Shown here in pieces: positions 32,216-39,543 of a DNA stretch of 64,000 nucleotides (its first letter is position 1; each line of letters starts with the position of its first letter). The stretch lies in assembly GCF_017876315.1 (NCBI RefSeq), contig NZ_JAGINU010000001.1:5332001-5396000 (forward strand), given 5' to 3'. The stretch is from Pseudonocardia parietis. Its GTDB lineage: Bacteria; Actinomycetota; Actinomycetes; Mycobacteriales; Pseudonocardiaceae. The notes under the pieces were generated by a model. That model searched no databases and was not told the DNA's origin. It saw only the letters and a list, made by a program, of their open reading frames with translations. A program made the position numbers and the translations under genes.

Positions 32216-32923
32216 GTGACCGTCACCGTCTGGTGGGCCGCGCCGACCGATCCGGTGTCGCGGCCCGATCTCGTCGCGTTGCTGGACGAGCACGAACGTC
32301 AGCGGATGGCCGCGCTCCGCCGCGACGACGACCGCGCCCGCTACCTGGCCGCGCACGCGCTGACCCGCCTGGTGCTGGCGTCGCGCCTGGGCGGCGACCC
32401 GGCCGCGCTCGACATGGACCGCACCTGCGGCTGCGGCAAGCCGCACGGCAAGCCGCGGCTCGCCGGCCACCGCGACGCCCCCGGCTTCTCGCTGACCCAT
32501 TCCGGCGCGCTCGTCGGCGTGGCGCTCGGGGCCGGCCCGGTCGGCGTCGACGTCGAGCGGCACCGTCCGCTGTCGGACCTGGACGGCCTCGCCCGGCACA
32601 CCCTCTCCCCCGCCGAGCGTCGATCCGGGGACCTCGGCGCCGACGGCTTCCTGGTCACCTGGACCCGCAAGGAAGCCCTGCTCAAGGCCACCGGCACGGG
32701 CCTGGCCAGCCCGATGGACGCGATCACGCTGTCGGATCCGGGCGCCCCGGCCCGCGTCCTGGACTGGCCGGACGCCGGCGGCCCCTGGTGGGTCGCCGAT
32801 GTCGTGACCCCGCACGACGACCACCCCGGCGCGGTCGCCGGTGCCGGGCACAGCGCCCCGGCGATCACGGTCGCGGACGGCGACGCCGTTCTGTCGGTGG
32901 TCCGGGGCACCATGAGCCGGTGA
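32216..32923 (+). CDS. 4'-phosphopantetheinyl transferase superfamily protein
   Basis: The 235-residue Sfp-type enzyme moves phosphopantetheine from CoA to carrier proteins. RYLAAHALTRLVLASRLG and TCGCGKPHGKPRL near 78, FSLTHSGALVGVALGAGPVGVDVE near 95-118 (the GVDVE acidic metal site) and VTWTRKEALLKATGTGL near 150 (WTRKEALLK) are the three family motifs. GTG 32216 gives the expected N-terminus. No PKS, NRPS or carrier-protein gene is in the window, so its partner lies elsewhere. The end of this gene contains the dinB promoter. Confidence 0.88.
   Translation: MTVTVWWAAPTDPVSRPDLVALLDEHERQRMAALRRDDDRARYLAAHALTRLVLASRLGGDPAALDMDRTCGCGKPHGKPRLAGHRDAPGFSLTHSGALVGVALGAGPVGVDVERHRPLSDLDGLARHTLSPAERRSGDLGADGFLVTWTRKEALLKATGTGLASPMDAITLSDPGAPARVLDWPDAGGPWWVADVVTPHDDHPGAVAGAGHSAPAITVADGDAVLSVVRGTMSR
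32892..32913 (+). promoter_or_regulatory. RecA-NDp/PafBC-type promoter of dinB, inside the phosphopantetheinyl transferase gene
   Basis: CTGTCGGTG matches eight of nine positions of TTGTCRGTG, and the -10-like CACCAT starts exactly 16 bp after the TG (32908). Six nt then separate it from GTG 32920, the dinB start. Position, spacing and leaderless geometry are the same as at the nuclease gene at 7145. The -10 starts with C instead of T, so strength is uncertain. Confidence 0.55.
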
Positions 32924-34524
32924 CGACGGCGGAGAGGAGTGGCGCCCGCTGGGTGCTGCACCTGGACATGGACGCGTTCTTCGCGTCCGCCGAGCAGCTC
33001 ACCCGGCCCACCCTGGCCGATCGCCCGGTGCTGGTCGGCGGGGCCGGCCCGCGCGGTGTCGTCGCGGGCGCGAGCTACCAGGCGCGGGTGTTCGGAGCGC
33101 GCTCGGCGATGCCGATGGGCCAGGCCCGGCGGCGGTGCCCGCACGCGACCGTGCTGCCGCCCCGGTTCGCGCTGTACAAGGCGCTCTCGGACGAGGTGAT
33201 GGGCGTCCTCGCGGAGTTCTCGCCGGTGCTGGAACCGGTGTCGGTGGACGAGGCCTTCGTCGAGCCACCGTCGCTGGCCGGGGCGTCGCCGTCGGAGGTC
33301 GAGGAGTTCGGCACGGCGCTGCGCGTGGCGGTGCGGGAGCGGACCGGGCTGCCGGCGTCGGTCGGGGCCGGCTCGGGCAAACAGGTCGCGAAGATCGCAT
33401 CCGAGCTGGCGAAGCCGGACGGGCTGCGGGTCGTCGCGCACGCCGAGCAGGACGCGGTGCTCGCCCCGCTGCCGGTGCGGTCACTGTGGGGCATCGGGCC
33501 GGTGTCCGGCGAGGCGCTGCGCAAGATCGGCATCGAGACGATCGGGCAGCTCGCCGCGATGGACGGTCGCGAGGTCGCAGGCGTCCTCGGCGCCGCGATG
33601 GGGTCCGAGCTGCACCGGCTGGCCCGCGGGATCGACGACCGCCCGGTCGCCCCGCGCGGGGCGGCGAAGCAGATCAGCGCGGAGACGACGTTCGACACCG
33701 ACCTGACCACGATGTCCGCCGTGCACTCCGCCGTCGAGTCGATCTGCGTCGCGGTGCACCGGCGGCTGGTCGCCGACGGCCGCGCGGCCCGCACCGTGAC
33801 CGTCAAGGCCCGGACCGGGGACTTCGTGACCCACACCCGGTCGGAGACGACGCCGTTCGCCGGCCGGGACCTGTCGACGCTGACAGCGGTGGCGCGGCGG
33901 CTGGCGGACACCGCGGTCGGCCAGGGCGGGGTGCGGCTGCTCGGCGTGTCGGTGTCCGGCTTCGGCGACGAACCGCCGCCGGCATTGTTCGACGCGGTGC
34001 CGTCCGACCAGGGCTGGACGGCCGCACCGGCCGCGCTGTCCGACCCCGCACCAGCCGACACAGCACCGTCGGCTGTTCAGTCCGGCCCGGCACCGTCGGC
34101 TGTCCCGTCCGGCCCGGCACCGTCGGCTGCCCGGTCCGGGCCGGCACCGTCGGCCGTGCTGTCCGACACCGCCCCGCCGGTCACCGGCCCCGGTGCGCCG
34201 GAGGCCCCGCCGGACGGTCGCACGGTGATCATCGACACCCCGCTCGCGCCCGGCCCCGACCCGCACGCGATCGGCCCGAACACCGGCCGCCCGGACACCC
34301 TCCGCCCGGACCGCGAGCCGGACCCGGACCGTCCGTGGCGGGCCGGCGACGACGTGCACCACCCCGAGCACGGCCACGGCTGGGTGCAGGGCGCCGGGCA
34401 CGGCCGCGTCACCGTGCGGTTCGAGACGGCGTTCACCGGGCCGGGCCGGACCCGCACCCTGGACGCGGCCGACCCGGAGCTGACCCGCGCCGACCCGCTG
34501 CACAGCTGGCGCCCGGCGTCCTGA
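32920..34524 (+). CDS. dinB: DNA polymerase IV with long linker and extra C-terminal domain (DinB1/DinX type)
   Basis: A Y-family translesion polymerase of 534 residues. LDMDAFFASAEQ near 15 and PVSVDEAFVEP near 107 supply the catalytic acids; WGIGPVSGEALRKIGIETIGQL is the thumb helix-hairpin-helix; the little-finger domain ends near 360. A linker at about 363-450 carries three SGPAPSAV-type repeats encoded by a 30-bp tandem repeat. The C-terminal 65 residues (WRAGDDVHHPEHGHGWVQG onward) form a small beta domain like that of mycobacterial DinB1. GTG 32920 overlaps the previous stop (GTGA); a damage-type promoter ends 6 nt before it. Confidence 0.9.
   Translation: MTTAERSGARWVLHLDMDAFFASAEQLTRPTLADRPVLVGGAGPRGVVAGASYQARVFGARSAMPMGQARRRCPHATVLPPRFALYKALSDEVMGVLAEFSPVLEPVSVDEAFVEPPSLAGASPSEVEEFGTALRVAVRERTGLPASVGAGSGKQVAKIASELAKPDGLRVVAHAEQDAVLAPLPVRSLWGIGPVSGEALRKIGIETIGQLAAMDGREVAGVLGAAMGSELHRLARGIDDRPVAPRGAAKQISAETTFDTDLTTMSAVHSAVESICVAVHRRLVADGRAARTVTVKARTGDFVTHTRSETTPFAGRDLSTLTAVARRLADTAVGQGGVRLLGVSVSGFGDEPPPALFDAVPSDQGWTAAPAALSDPAPADTAPSAVQSGPAPSAVPSGPAPSAARSGPAPSAVLSDTAPPVTGPGAPEAPPDGRTVIIDTPLAPGPDPHAIGPNTGRPDTLRPDREPDPDRPWRAGDDVHHPEHGHGWVQGAGHGRVTVRFETAFTGPGRTRTLDAADPELTRADPLHSWRPAS
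34067..34165. repeat. In-frame tandem repeat in the dinB linker, 30 bp x 3.3
   Basis: The 30-bp unit containing CCGGCACCGTCGGCTGTCC repeats in frame and encodes SGPAPSAVPS-like decapeptides. Copy number could vary without breaking the frame. Confidence 0.75.
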
Positions 34525-34540
34525 CCCGGCGGGCGGGGGT

Positions 34541-34930
34541 TCAGCCGATCATCGGGCCCCGGTGCGGCGGCGCCACGCGTGTCCCGGCCGGCATCCGGAC
34601 GTCGAGGTCCGGCGCCGTACACGCGAGGCCGTCGAGCACCGCACCCAGTCCGACGTCGCCGGACGGCTCCCCCGCGACCAGGAGCACCCCGGTGCCGGGC
34701 GGGGCCGCATCGGCCCACGCGGTGATCCGGGCGACGGCGTCGCCCGGGGTGACCCGTTCCACCCGCCACGCCTCGGCGTAGAACAGCGCCACCGACTCGG
34801 GGCCGCGCGGGAACGTGAACACGGTGTCGGCCTCGGCCAGCAGGTCCTCGACCCCGTGCCCGGCCGGCGCGGACGCACCGGCCGGCTCGGTGCCGAGCAC
34901 GACCAGGCCGGGGTGCACGTCGTCACTCAT
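34541..34930 (-). CDS. Half-length tetrapyrrole-methylase-like protein under a cobalamin riboswitch
   Basis: The 129-residue protein resembles only the N-terminal half of a tetrapyrrole methylase: a first strand LVVLGTEPAG, helix VEDLLAEADTVFTFPRG and the later strand TGVLLVAGEPSGDVGLGAVLDGL, in the place where full enzymes have LVSGDP. The C-terminal domain is absent and the end PPHRGPMIG looks natural. GGGAGGAC before ATG 34930 is a good ribosome site. A cobalamin riboswitch precedes it, so it belongs to B12 metabolism. It may be a degenerate or truncated methylase; activity is doubtful. I cannot assign a known cob gene. Confidence 0.55.
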   Translation of the reverse strand: MSDDVHPGLVVLGTEPAGASAPAGHGVEDLLAEADTVFTFPRGPESVALFYAEAWRVERVTPGDAVARITAWADAAPPGTGVLLVAGEPSGDVGLGAVLDGLACTAPDLDVRMPAGTRVAPPHRGPMIG

Positions 34931-34974
34931 CGCCAGTCCTCCCCGAGGGTCCTCGCCCTCAGACACAGAGATAC

Positions 34975-35130
34975 GTGCGACGACGGCCAGTGTCCTGGCT
35001 TCCGGATCGTCGTGTGCCCCTGCCTTCCCGCCCTGCGTCGGGCCGTGGCAATGGGGTGGGACACACTCCCCGGTGACAGTGGCGGGACCGCGCCGGAATC
35101 GCACCGGCTTCCTGCACCGTCGTCGGCGGT
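34975..35130 (-). ncRNA. Cobalamin riboswitch 1
   Basis: On the minus strand the region contains the conserved core GCGGTCCCGCCACTGTCACC (about 35093-35074), preceded by GGAAGCCGGTGCGATTCCGG, and further on a B12 box AAGCCAGGACACTGG near 35001-34987. GACGACGG at the 5' side and CCGTCGTC at the 3' side can close the outer stem. The aptamer ends about 45 nt before the start codon of the 129-residue protein and so should switch that gene off when B12 is plentiful. Confidence 0.9.
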
Positions 35131-35182
35131 CAGCCCACCACGCGGCGGTCCGGGGGTCAACCGCTGGGGTCGGAGCCCACAC

Positions 35183-36403
35183 CTAGCCCCCGACGGGTGC
35201 CTCCAGCCCGGCGACCGGACCGATCACGACGATCGCCGGCGGGTTGATCTCCTCCTGCGCGGCGACGTCCTCGGCGGTCTCCAGGGTGGTGCGCACGGTG
35301 CGCTGGATGCGGGTGGTGCCGTCCTGCACGATCAGCACCGGTGTCTGCGGGGGGCGTCCGTGGGTGATCAGGGCGTCGGCGAACCGGCCGAGCCGCTCGA
35401 CGGCCATCATCAGCACGATCGTGCCGGTCATCCGCCCGAGCGCGGCCCAGTCGGTGAGGCTGCGCGGATCGCCCGGCGCGACGTGCCCGGACACGACGAC
35501 GATCTCGTGGGCCACCCCGCGGTGGCTGACCGGCGTCCCGGCGACGGCGGGCGCGGCGAACGCGCTGGTGATGCCGGGGACGACGGTGACCGGGACCCCG
35601 GCGGCCGCGCAGGCCTGGACCTCCTCGAACCCGCGGCCGTAGACGAACGGGTCACCGCCCTTGAGCCGGACGACGAACCGGCCCGCCCGGGCGTGCCCGA
35701 TCATCAGCTCGTTGATCTTCTCCTGGGCCATCGCGCGGCCGTAGGGGATCTTGGAGGCGTCGATCACCTCGACGTCCGGCGAGAGCTCGTCCATGAGGTC
35801 GCGCGGGCCGAGCCGGTCGGCGACGACGACCTGGGCGCGCGACAGCAGCCGGCGCCCGCGGACGGTGATCAGCTCGGGGTCCCCGGGCCCGCCGCCCACC
35901 AGGGCGACCCCGGGCGCCGGGGCCTCGGCGTTCTCGTCGACGACGCCGGCCTGCAGCGCCTCGACCAGCGCGGTCCGCACGGCCGCCGAGCGGCGGTGCG
36001 CGCCCCGGGCGAGGACGCCGACGGTGAGTCCGTCGTGCGCGCCGGTCGCCGGGGTGACGGCGGTGCCGCGCGCCCCGTCGTCGGCGCGGACGCAGAAGAC
36101 GCGGGTCCGCTCGGCCTCGGCGGTGACGGCCTCGTTCACGACGGCGTCGTCGGTGGCGGCGATGGCGTACCAGGCGCCGGTGAGGTCGCCGTCGGTGTAG
36201 CGGCGTGCGGTCCAGGTGATCTCGGCGGCCGACACCATGCCCTCGACGGCCGGGGTGACCTCCGGCGAGACGACCTCGACCACGGCGCCTGCGGCGATCA
36301 GCCGGGCGATCCGGCGCTGGGCGACCTGCCCCCCGCCGACGACGACGACCCGTCGGCCGGACAGGTCCAGTCCGACCAGATACTGCTCGTGCTGCGCGCT
36401 CAA
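35183..36403 (-). CDS. cysG: Bifunctional siroheme synthase/uroporphyrinogen-III C-methyltransferase
   Basis: The 406-residue protein joins two enzymes. Residues 1-150 are a precorrin-2 dehydrogenase/ferrochelatase domain with RRVVVVGGGQVAQRRIARL. Residues 160-406 are SUMT, the first methylase of B12 and siroheme synthesis, with VALVGGGPGDPELITVRG near 165, RLKGGDPFVYGRGFEE near 245 and PVTVVPGITSAFAAPA. It corresponds to M. tuberculosis Rv2847c (cysG; called cobA in other systems). ATG 36403 is the first good start after the riboswitch, which controls it. Confidence 0.92.
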   Translation of the reverse strand: MSAQHEQYLVGLDLSGRRVVVVGGGQVAQRRIARLIAAGAVVEVVSPEVTPAVEGMVSAAEITWTARRYTDGDLTGAWYAIAATDDAVVNEAVTAEAERTRVFCVRADDGARGTAVTPATGAHDGLTVGVLARGAHRRSAAVRTALVEALQAGVVDENAEAPAPGVALVGGGPGDPELITVRGRRLLSRAQVVVADRLGPRDLMDELSPDVEVIDASKIPYGRAMAQEKINELMIGHARAGRFVVRLKGGDPFVYGRGFEEVQACAAAGVPVTVVPGITSAFAAPAVAGTPVSHRGVAHEIVVVSGHVAPGDPRSLTDWAALGRMTGTIVLMMAVERLGRFADALITHGRPPQTPVLIVQDGTTRIQRTVRTTLETAEDVAAQEEINPPAIVVIGPVAGLEAPVGG

Positions 36404-36451
36404 CGGCGTTCCTCTCCCGGGGGTGTCCGCGCCCGGACGTGGGCCTATCCC

Positions 36452-36560
36452 ACCGGCGACGAGGTCCGGCTCCCGGCCCCGGGCAGGCCCGGTGCGCGGT
36501 CACGGTGGCGGGACCGCCCCGGGCTCGCACCGGGTTCCCGTTCGACGGCGACGATCGAGG
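36452..36560 (-). ncRNA. Cobalamin riboswitch 2
   Basis: The minus strand shows GGGCGGTCCCGCCACCGTGACC (about 36520-36499) after GGGAACCCGGTGCGAGCCC, and a B12-box-like GGGAGCCGGACCT near 36474-36462. It lies about 50 nt upstream of the cysG start. The outer closing stem is less clear than in riboswitch 1, so the 5' limit is approximate. Confidence 0.85.
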
Positions 36561-36599
36561 GTAGCGACCGGCGCGGCGTCACCGAGGCCGCGGAGGCCA

Positions 36600-36836
36600 A
36601 CCCCACATCCGGAACCGGACCCCCGGCACGGAACCGGACGGAACGGGACGGGACAGGACAGGACAGCGAGCCGGGGTCCAGGCCGCGAACCGAACGGACC
36701 GGCTCAGCGAGCCGCGGCCGGCGGGACGTGAACCGGCGGGACGGGAACCGGCGAGTTGTGAACCGGCGGGGGCGCGAACGGCGGGGCATGGCCGGTGGGG
36801 CATGGCCGGTGGGGCATGGCCGGTGGGGCATGAACC
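36600..36836. repeat. Low-complexity and tandem repeats between the riboswitch and the cobE-like gene
   Basis: About 240 bp without a gene. From 36620 to 36770 short words such as GAACCGGCGGGACG and GGACAGGACAG recur in degenerate form. From 36783 to 36824 GGGGCATGGCCGGT is repeated three times exactly (14 bp), followed by a partial fourth unit up to the stop codon of the cobE-like gene. Confidence 0.8.
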
Positions 36837-36842
36837 AGCAGG

Positions 36843-37262
36843 TCAGCGAGTGCGGCGGCGGGCTACCGCGACCGTGACGCCGTCGCCGGTGGTCTTCGGC
36901 ACCACGAGCTCGGCTCCCGGCCCGGCGGCGAGCAGGGCCGCGGCCTCGGCGACCCCCGGTGCCCCGGTGGCGGCCGCGACGCGTTCGCTCGGGTTCGGGA
37001 CCGCGATCGCGGCGAGCTCGTCGGGGGTGAAGCCCAGCGGCACCCGCGGTGCGACGGCCGCGAGCAGACCGGGCTCGGTCAGCCGCCGGTCCAGCGTCGC
37101 GACGACCGCGGAGCCCAGGTCCGGCCCGGGACCCGCGGCGACCCGGTCCAGCAGCTCCCGCACCGCCCGCTCAGGTGTGCCCGGCCGCAGCCCGATCCCG
37201 ATCGCGACCCGCACCGGGACACTCGCATCCGCCGCGCCGCGGTCTCCCGACCCGGCGCTCAC
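36843..37262 (-). CDS. cobE: Cobalamin biosynthesis protein, CobE/CbiG C-terminal type
   Basis: The 139-residue protein matches the C-terminal domain of CbiG, which stands alone as CobE: VRVAIGIGLRPGTPERAV at the start, then PLGFTPDELAAIAVPNPSE and GAPGVAEAAALLAAGPGAELVVPKTTGDGVTVAVAR. This domain acts near precorrin-5 in ring contraction steps; its exact chemistry in the aerobic pathway is unsettled. GTG 37262 is the start. A family A palindrome separates it from cobB upstream. Confidence 0.8.
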   Translation of the reverse strand: MSAGSGDRGAADASVPVRVAIGIGLRPGTPERAVRELLDRVAAGPGPDLGSAVVATLDRRLTEPGLLAAVAPRVPLGFTPDELAAIAVPNPSERVAAATGAPGVAEAAALLAAGPGAELVVPKTTGDGVTVAVARRRTR

Positions 37263-37278
37263 CCCCGCGACCGCCTGG

Positions 37279-37341
37279 TGATCACCCGTTGTGGAGTGCA
37301 GCGTTCGCTACGCGTGCGCTGTGCTCCCCAACGGGTGATCA
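37279..37341. repeat. Dispersed palindrome family A, copy 3
   Basis: TGATCACCCGTTGTGGAGTG and a right arm ending CGGGTGATCA pair over about 20 bp with 2-3 mismatches; the centre contains GCTACGCGTGCG. The right arm contains the stop codon of cobB, as copy 1 contains that of the LLM gene. Confidence 0.85.
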
Positions 37342-38856
37342 TGCGGCGGCGACGAAGCGGGCCACGGCCCCGGGAACCCCCGCCGGATGGGTGTGCAGGA
37401 ACGACGCGTGCACCCGGGCCTCGACGAAGCCCTCGGGCTCCCCGTCCCGCCACGCCCAGGCCGGCGCGGCTCCGGCCCGCGGGGTGACGGTGCACCGGTG
37501 GAACTCGTGCGCCCCGGCCCGGCTCCCGGCGGGGAACAGCACGGAGCCGGACACGGCGACGGCGTCGCGGTAGCCCAGGGTGAGCGACGAGGACATCGCG
37601 GCCGTCGCGTCGAGGACCCCGCACATCGGCGCCCCGTCCAGCTCGCGGCACAGGTAGAGCAACCCACCGCACTCGGCGTGCACCGGCGCGCCGGACCGGG
37701 CCAACCGGGCCACGTCCGCCCGTAGCGACGCGTTCTCGCCGAGTGCGCCGACGTGCTCCTCCGGGAACCCGCCCGGCAGGACGAGCGCGGCTGTCCGGTC
37801 CGGCAGCGCCGGGTCGCGCAACGGGTCGACGGTGACCACCTCGGCCCCGGCCGCGGCGAGCAGCTCGGCGTGCTCGGCGTACCCGAACCCGAACGCCGGT
37901 CCACCGGCCAGTGCGACGACGGGCCGCTGCCCCGGCCGGGCTGCCCGGAGCTGCTCACCGCGCCCGGCCCCGGCCCCGGACACCTGCCCCGATGCCCCAG
38001 GCGCCGGCCCTGACACCGCGTGGGACCCCTTCGATGCGCCCGGCGCCCCGAGGGTGTCCCTCGCGGCGCCCAGGTCGCCCTCGGCCGCAGCCGGTGCGAG
38101 GCCGGCCCCGTCCCGGGCGGCGGCGATCTCGGCGCCCGGGTCCCAGGCGGGGCCGGGCGGCAGCGGGTCCGCCAGCGCGACGACGGCGTCGAGGTCGACG
38201 TGCGCCGCGACCAGCTCCGCCATCGCGTCCACGGCGGCGGTCGCCGCGGCACCGTGCTCGGCGGCGGTGACCAGACCGAGGTGCCGGGAGGGCACCGCCA
38301 GCTCGGCCCGGCGCGGCAGCGCGCCGAGCACCGGTAGCCCGGCCTCGTCGGCCGCGGCCCGCAGGACCTCCTCGTGGCGCGCCGAGCCGACCCGGTTGAG
38401 GATCACGCCGCCGATCCGGACCGACGGGTCGAAGGAGCGGAACCCGTGCAGCAGCGCGGCCAGCGACCGGGACTGCCCGCGGACGTCGACCACCAGCACG
38501 ACCGGCGCGCCCAGCGCCGCCGCCACCGAGGCGGTCGAGCCGGCACCGTCGGGGATGCGGCCGTCGAACAGCCCCATCACGCCCTCGATCACCGCGATGT
38601 CCGAGCCCGCGGCCCCGTGCCGGGCCAGCGGCGCCAGCCGCTGCGGGCCCTGCAGCACGACGTCGAGGTTCCGGCCGGGCCGCCGGGCCGCGAGGGCGTG
38701 GTAACCGGGGTCGATGTAGTCCGGGCCGACCTTGAACGGCGCGACCCGGGTACCGCGCCGTTGCAGCGCCGCCATGAGACCGGTGGCCACGGTGGTCTTG
38801 CCGCTGCCCGACGACGGCGCGGCGATCACCACCGCGCGCGGCGTCACCCCGCTCAC
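37339..38856 (-). CDS. cobB: Cobyrinate a,c-diamide synthase
   Basis: The 505-residue enzyme amidates the a and c side chains of (hydrogeno)cobyrinic acid with glutamine and ATP. The N-terminal ATP domain has APSSGSGKTTVATGL at 12-26 and FKVGPDYIDPGYH; the C-terminal amidotransferase domain has VHAECGGLLYLC with the catalytic Cys near 388, and HEFHRC and HASFLHTHP at the end. A Gly/Ala-rich insertion near 240-300 joins the two domains. GTG 38856 is the start, 16 bp after cobO. Homologue of Rv2848c. Confidence 0.93.
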   Translation of the reverse strand: MSGVTPRAVVIAAPSSGSGKTTVATGLMAALQRRGTRVAPFKVGPDYIDPGYHALAARRPGRNLDVVLQGPQRLAPLARHGAAGSDIAVIEGVMGLFDGRIPDGAGSTASVAAALGAPVVLVVDVRGQSRSLAALLHGFRSFDPSVRIGGVILNRVGSARHEEVLRAAADEAGLPVLGALPRRAELAVPSRHLGLVTAAEHGAAATAAVDAMAELVAAHVDLDAVVALADPLPPGPAWDPGAEIAAARDGAGLAPAAAEGDLGAARDTLGAPGASKGSHAVSGPAPGASGQVSGAGAGRGEQLRAARPGQRPVVALAGGPAFGFGYAEHAELLAAAGAEVVTVDPLRDPALPDRTAALVLPGGFPEEHVGALGENASLRADVARLARSGAPVHAECGGLLYLCRELDGAPMCGVLDATAAMSSSLTLGYRDAVAVSGSVLFPAGSRAGAHEFHRCTVTPRAGAAPAWAWRDGEPEGFVEARVHASFLHTHPAGVPGAVARFVAAA

Positions 38857-38872
38857 GCGACCGCCACCCGAG

Positions 38873-39487
38873 TCACCACTCGATCCCCCGCTGCCCCTTC
38901 TGGCCGTCGTCCATCGGATGCTTGATCTTCGTCGTCTCCATGACGAGGTCGGCGGCGTCGATCAGCGCCTGCGGGGCGTCCCGGCCGGTGATGATCACGT
39001 GCTGGTGCCCGGGCCGCTCCGTCAGCGCCTCCACCACCTCGTCGACGGAGATCCAGCCCCACTTGAGCGGGTAGGTGAACTCGTCGAGGACGTACACCCC
39101 GTGGCGCTCGTCGCGCAGCCGGCGGCGGATCTCGGCCCAGCCCTCGACGGCGTCGGCGGCGTGGTCGGTCTCGCTGCCCTTCCGGCGCGACCAGGACCAG
39201 CCCGAGCCCATCTTGTGCCACTCGACCGGGCCGCCCTGCCCGGTCTGCTCGTGCACCGTCCCGAGCGCGCGGAACGCCTCCTCCTCGCCGACCTTCCACT
39301 TCGCCGACTTCACGAACTGGAACACGCCGATCGACCAGCCCTGGTTCCAGCCGCGCAGCGCCATCCCGAACGCGGCGGTCGACTTCCCCTTCATCACGCC
39401 GGTGTGCACCACCAGCAACGGCCGGTTCCGGCGCTGGCGGGTGGTCAGCCCGTCGTCGGGCGTGACGCTCACCTGTCCCTGCGGCAC
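38873..39487 (-). CDS. cobO: Cob(I)yrinic acid a,c-diamide adenosyltransferase
   Basis: The 204-residue CobA/CobO/BtuR enzyme adds the 5'-deoxyadenosyl ligand to cobalt. VVHTGVMKGKSTAAFGMALRG (about 26-46) is the ATP-binding P-loop; IGVFQFVKSAKW, HGVYVLDEFTYPLKWGWI and HVIITGRDAPQALIDAADLVMETTKIKHP are the family motifs. Length is typical. It is between the chelatase and cobB genes, as in Rv2848c-Rv2850c. Confidence 0.95.
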   Translation of the reverse strand: MPQGQVSVTPDDGLTTRQRRNRPLLVVHTGVMKGKSTAAFGMALRGWNQGWSIGVFQFVKSAKWKVGEEEAFRALGTVHEQTGQGGPVEWHKMGSGWSWSRRKGSETDHAADAVEGWAEIRRRLRDERHGVYVLDEFTYPLKWGWISVDEVVEALTERPGHQHVIITGRDAPQALIDAADLVMETTKIKHPMDDGQKGQRGIEW

Positions 39488-39543
39488 GGTCTCGCTCCTT
39501 CCAGTACTGACATTCGGTGCTGACGTGCGGTGCTGCTGCGCGC

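Noticed and set aside
28910..32923. Natural-product gene cluster suggested by a P450, a flavoprotein and a phosphopantetheinyl transferase
   Set aside because: There is no PKS, NRPS, terpene synthase or carrier protein in the window, and the genes have separate promoters.
37832..38704. Plus-strand open frames opposite cobB
   Set aside because: They are low-complexity shadows of cobB, with no ribosome binding site and no recognisable fold.
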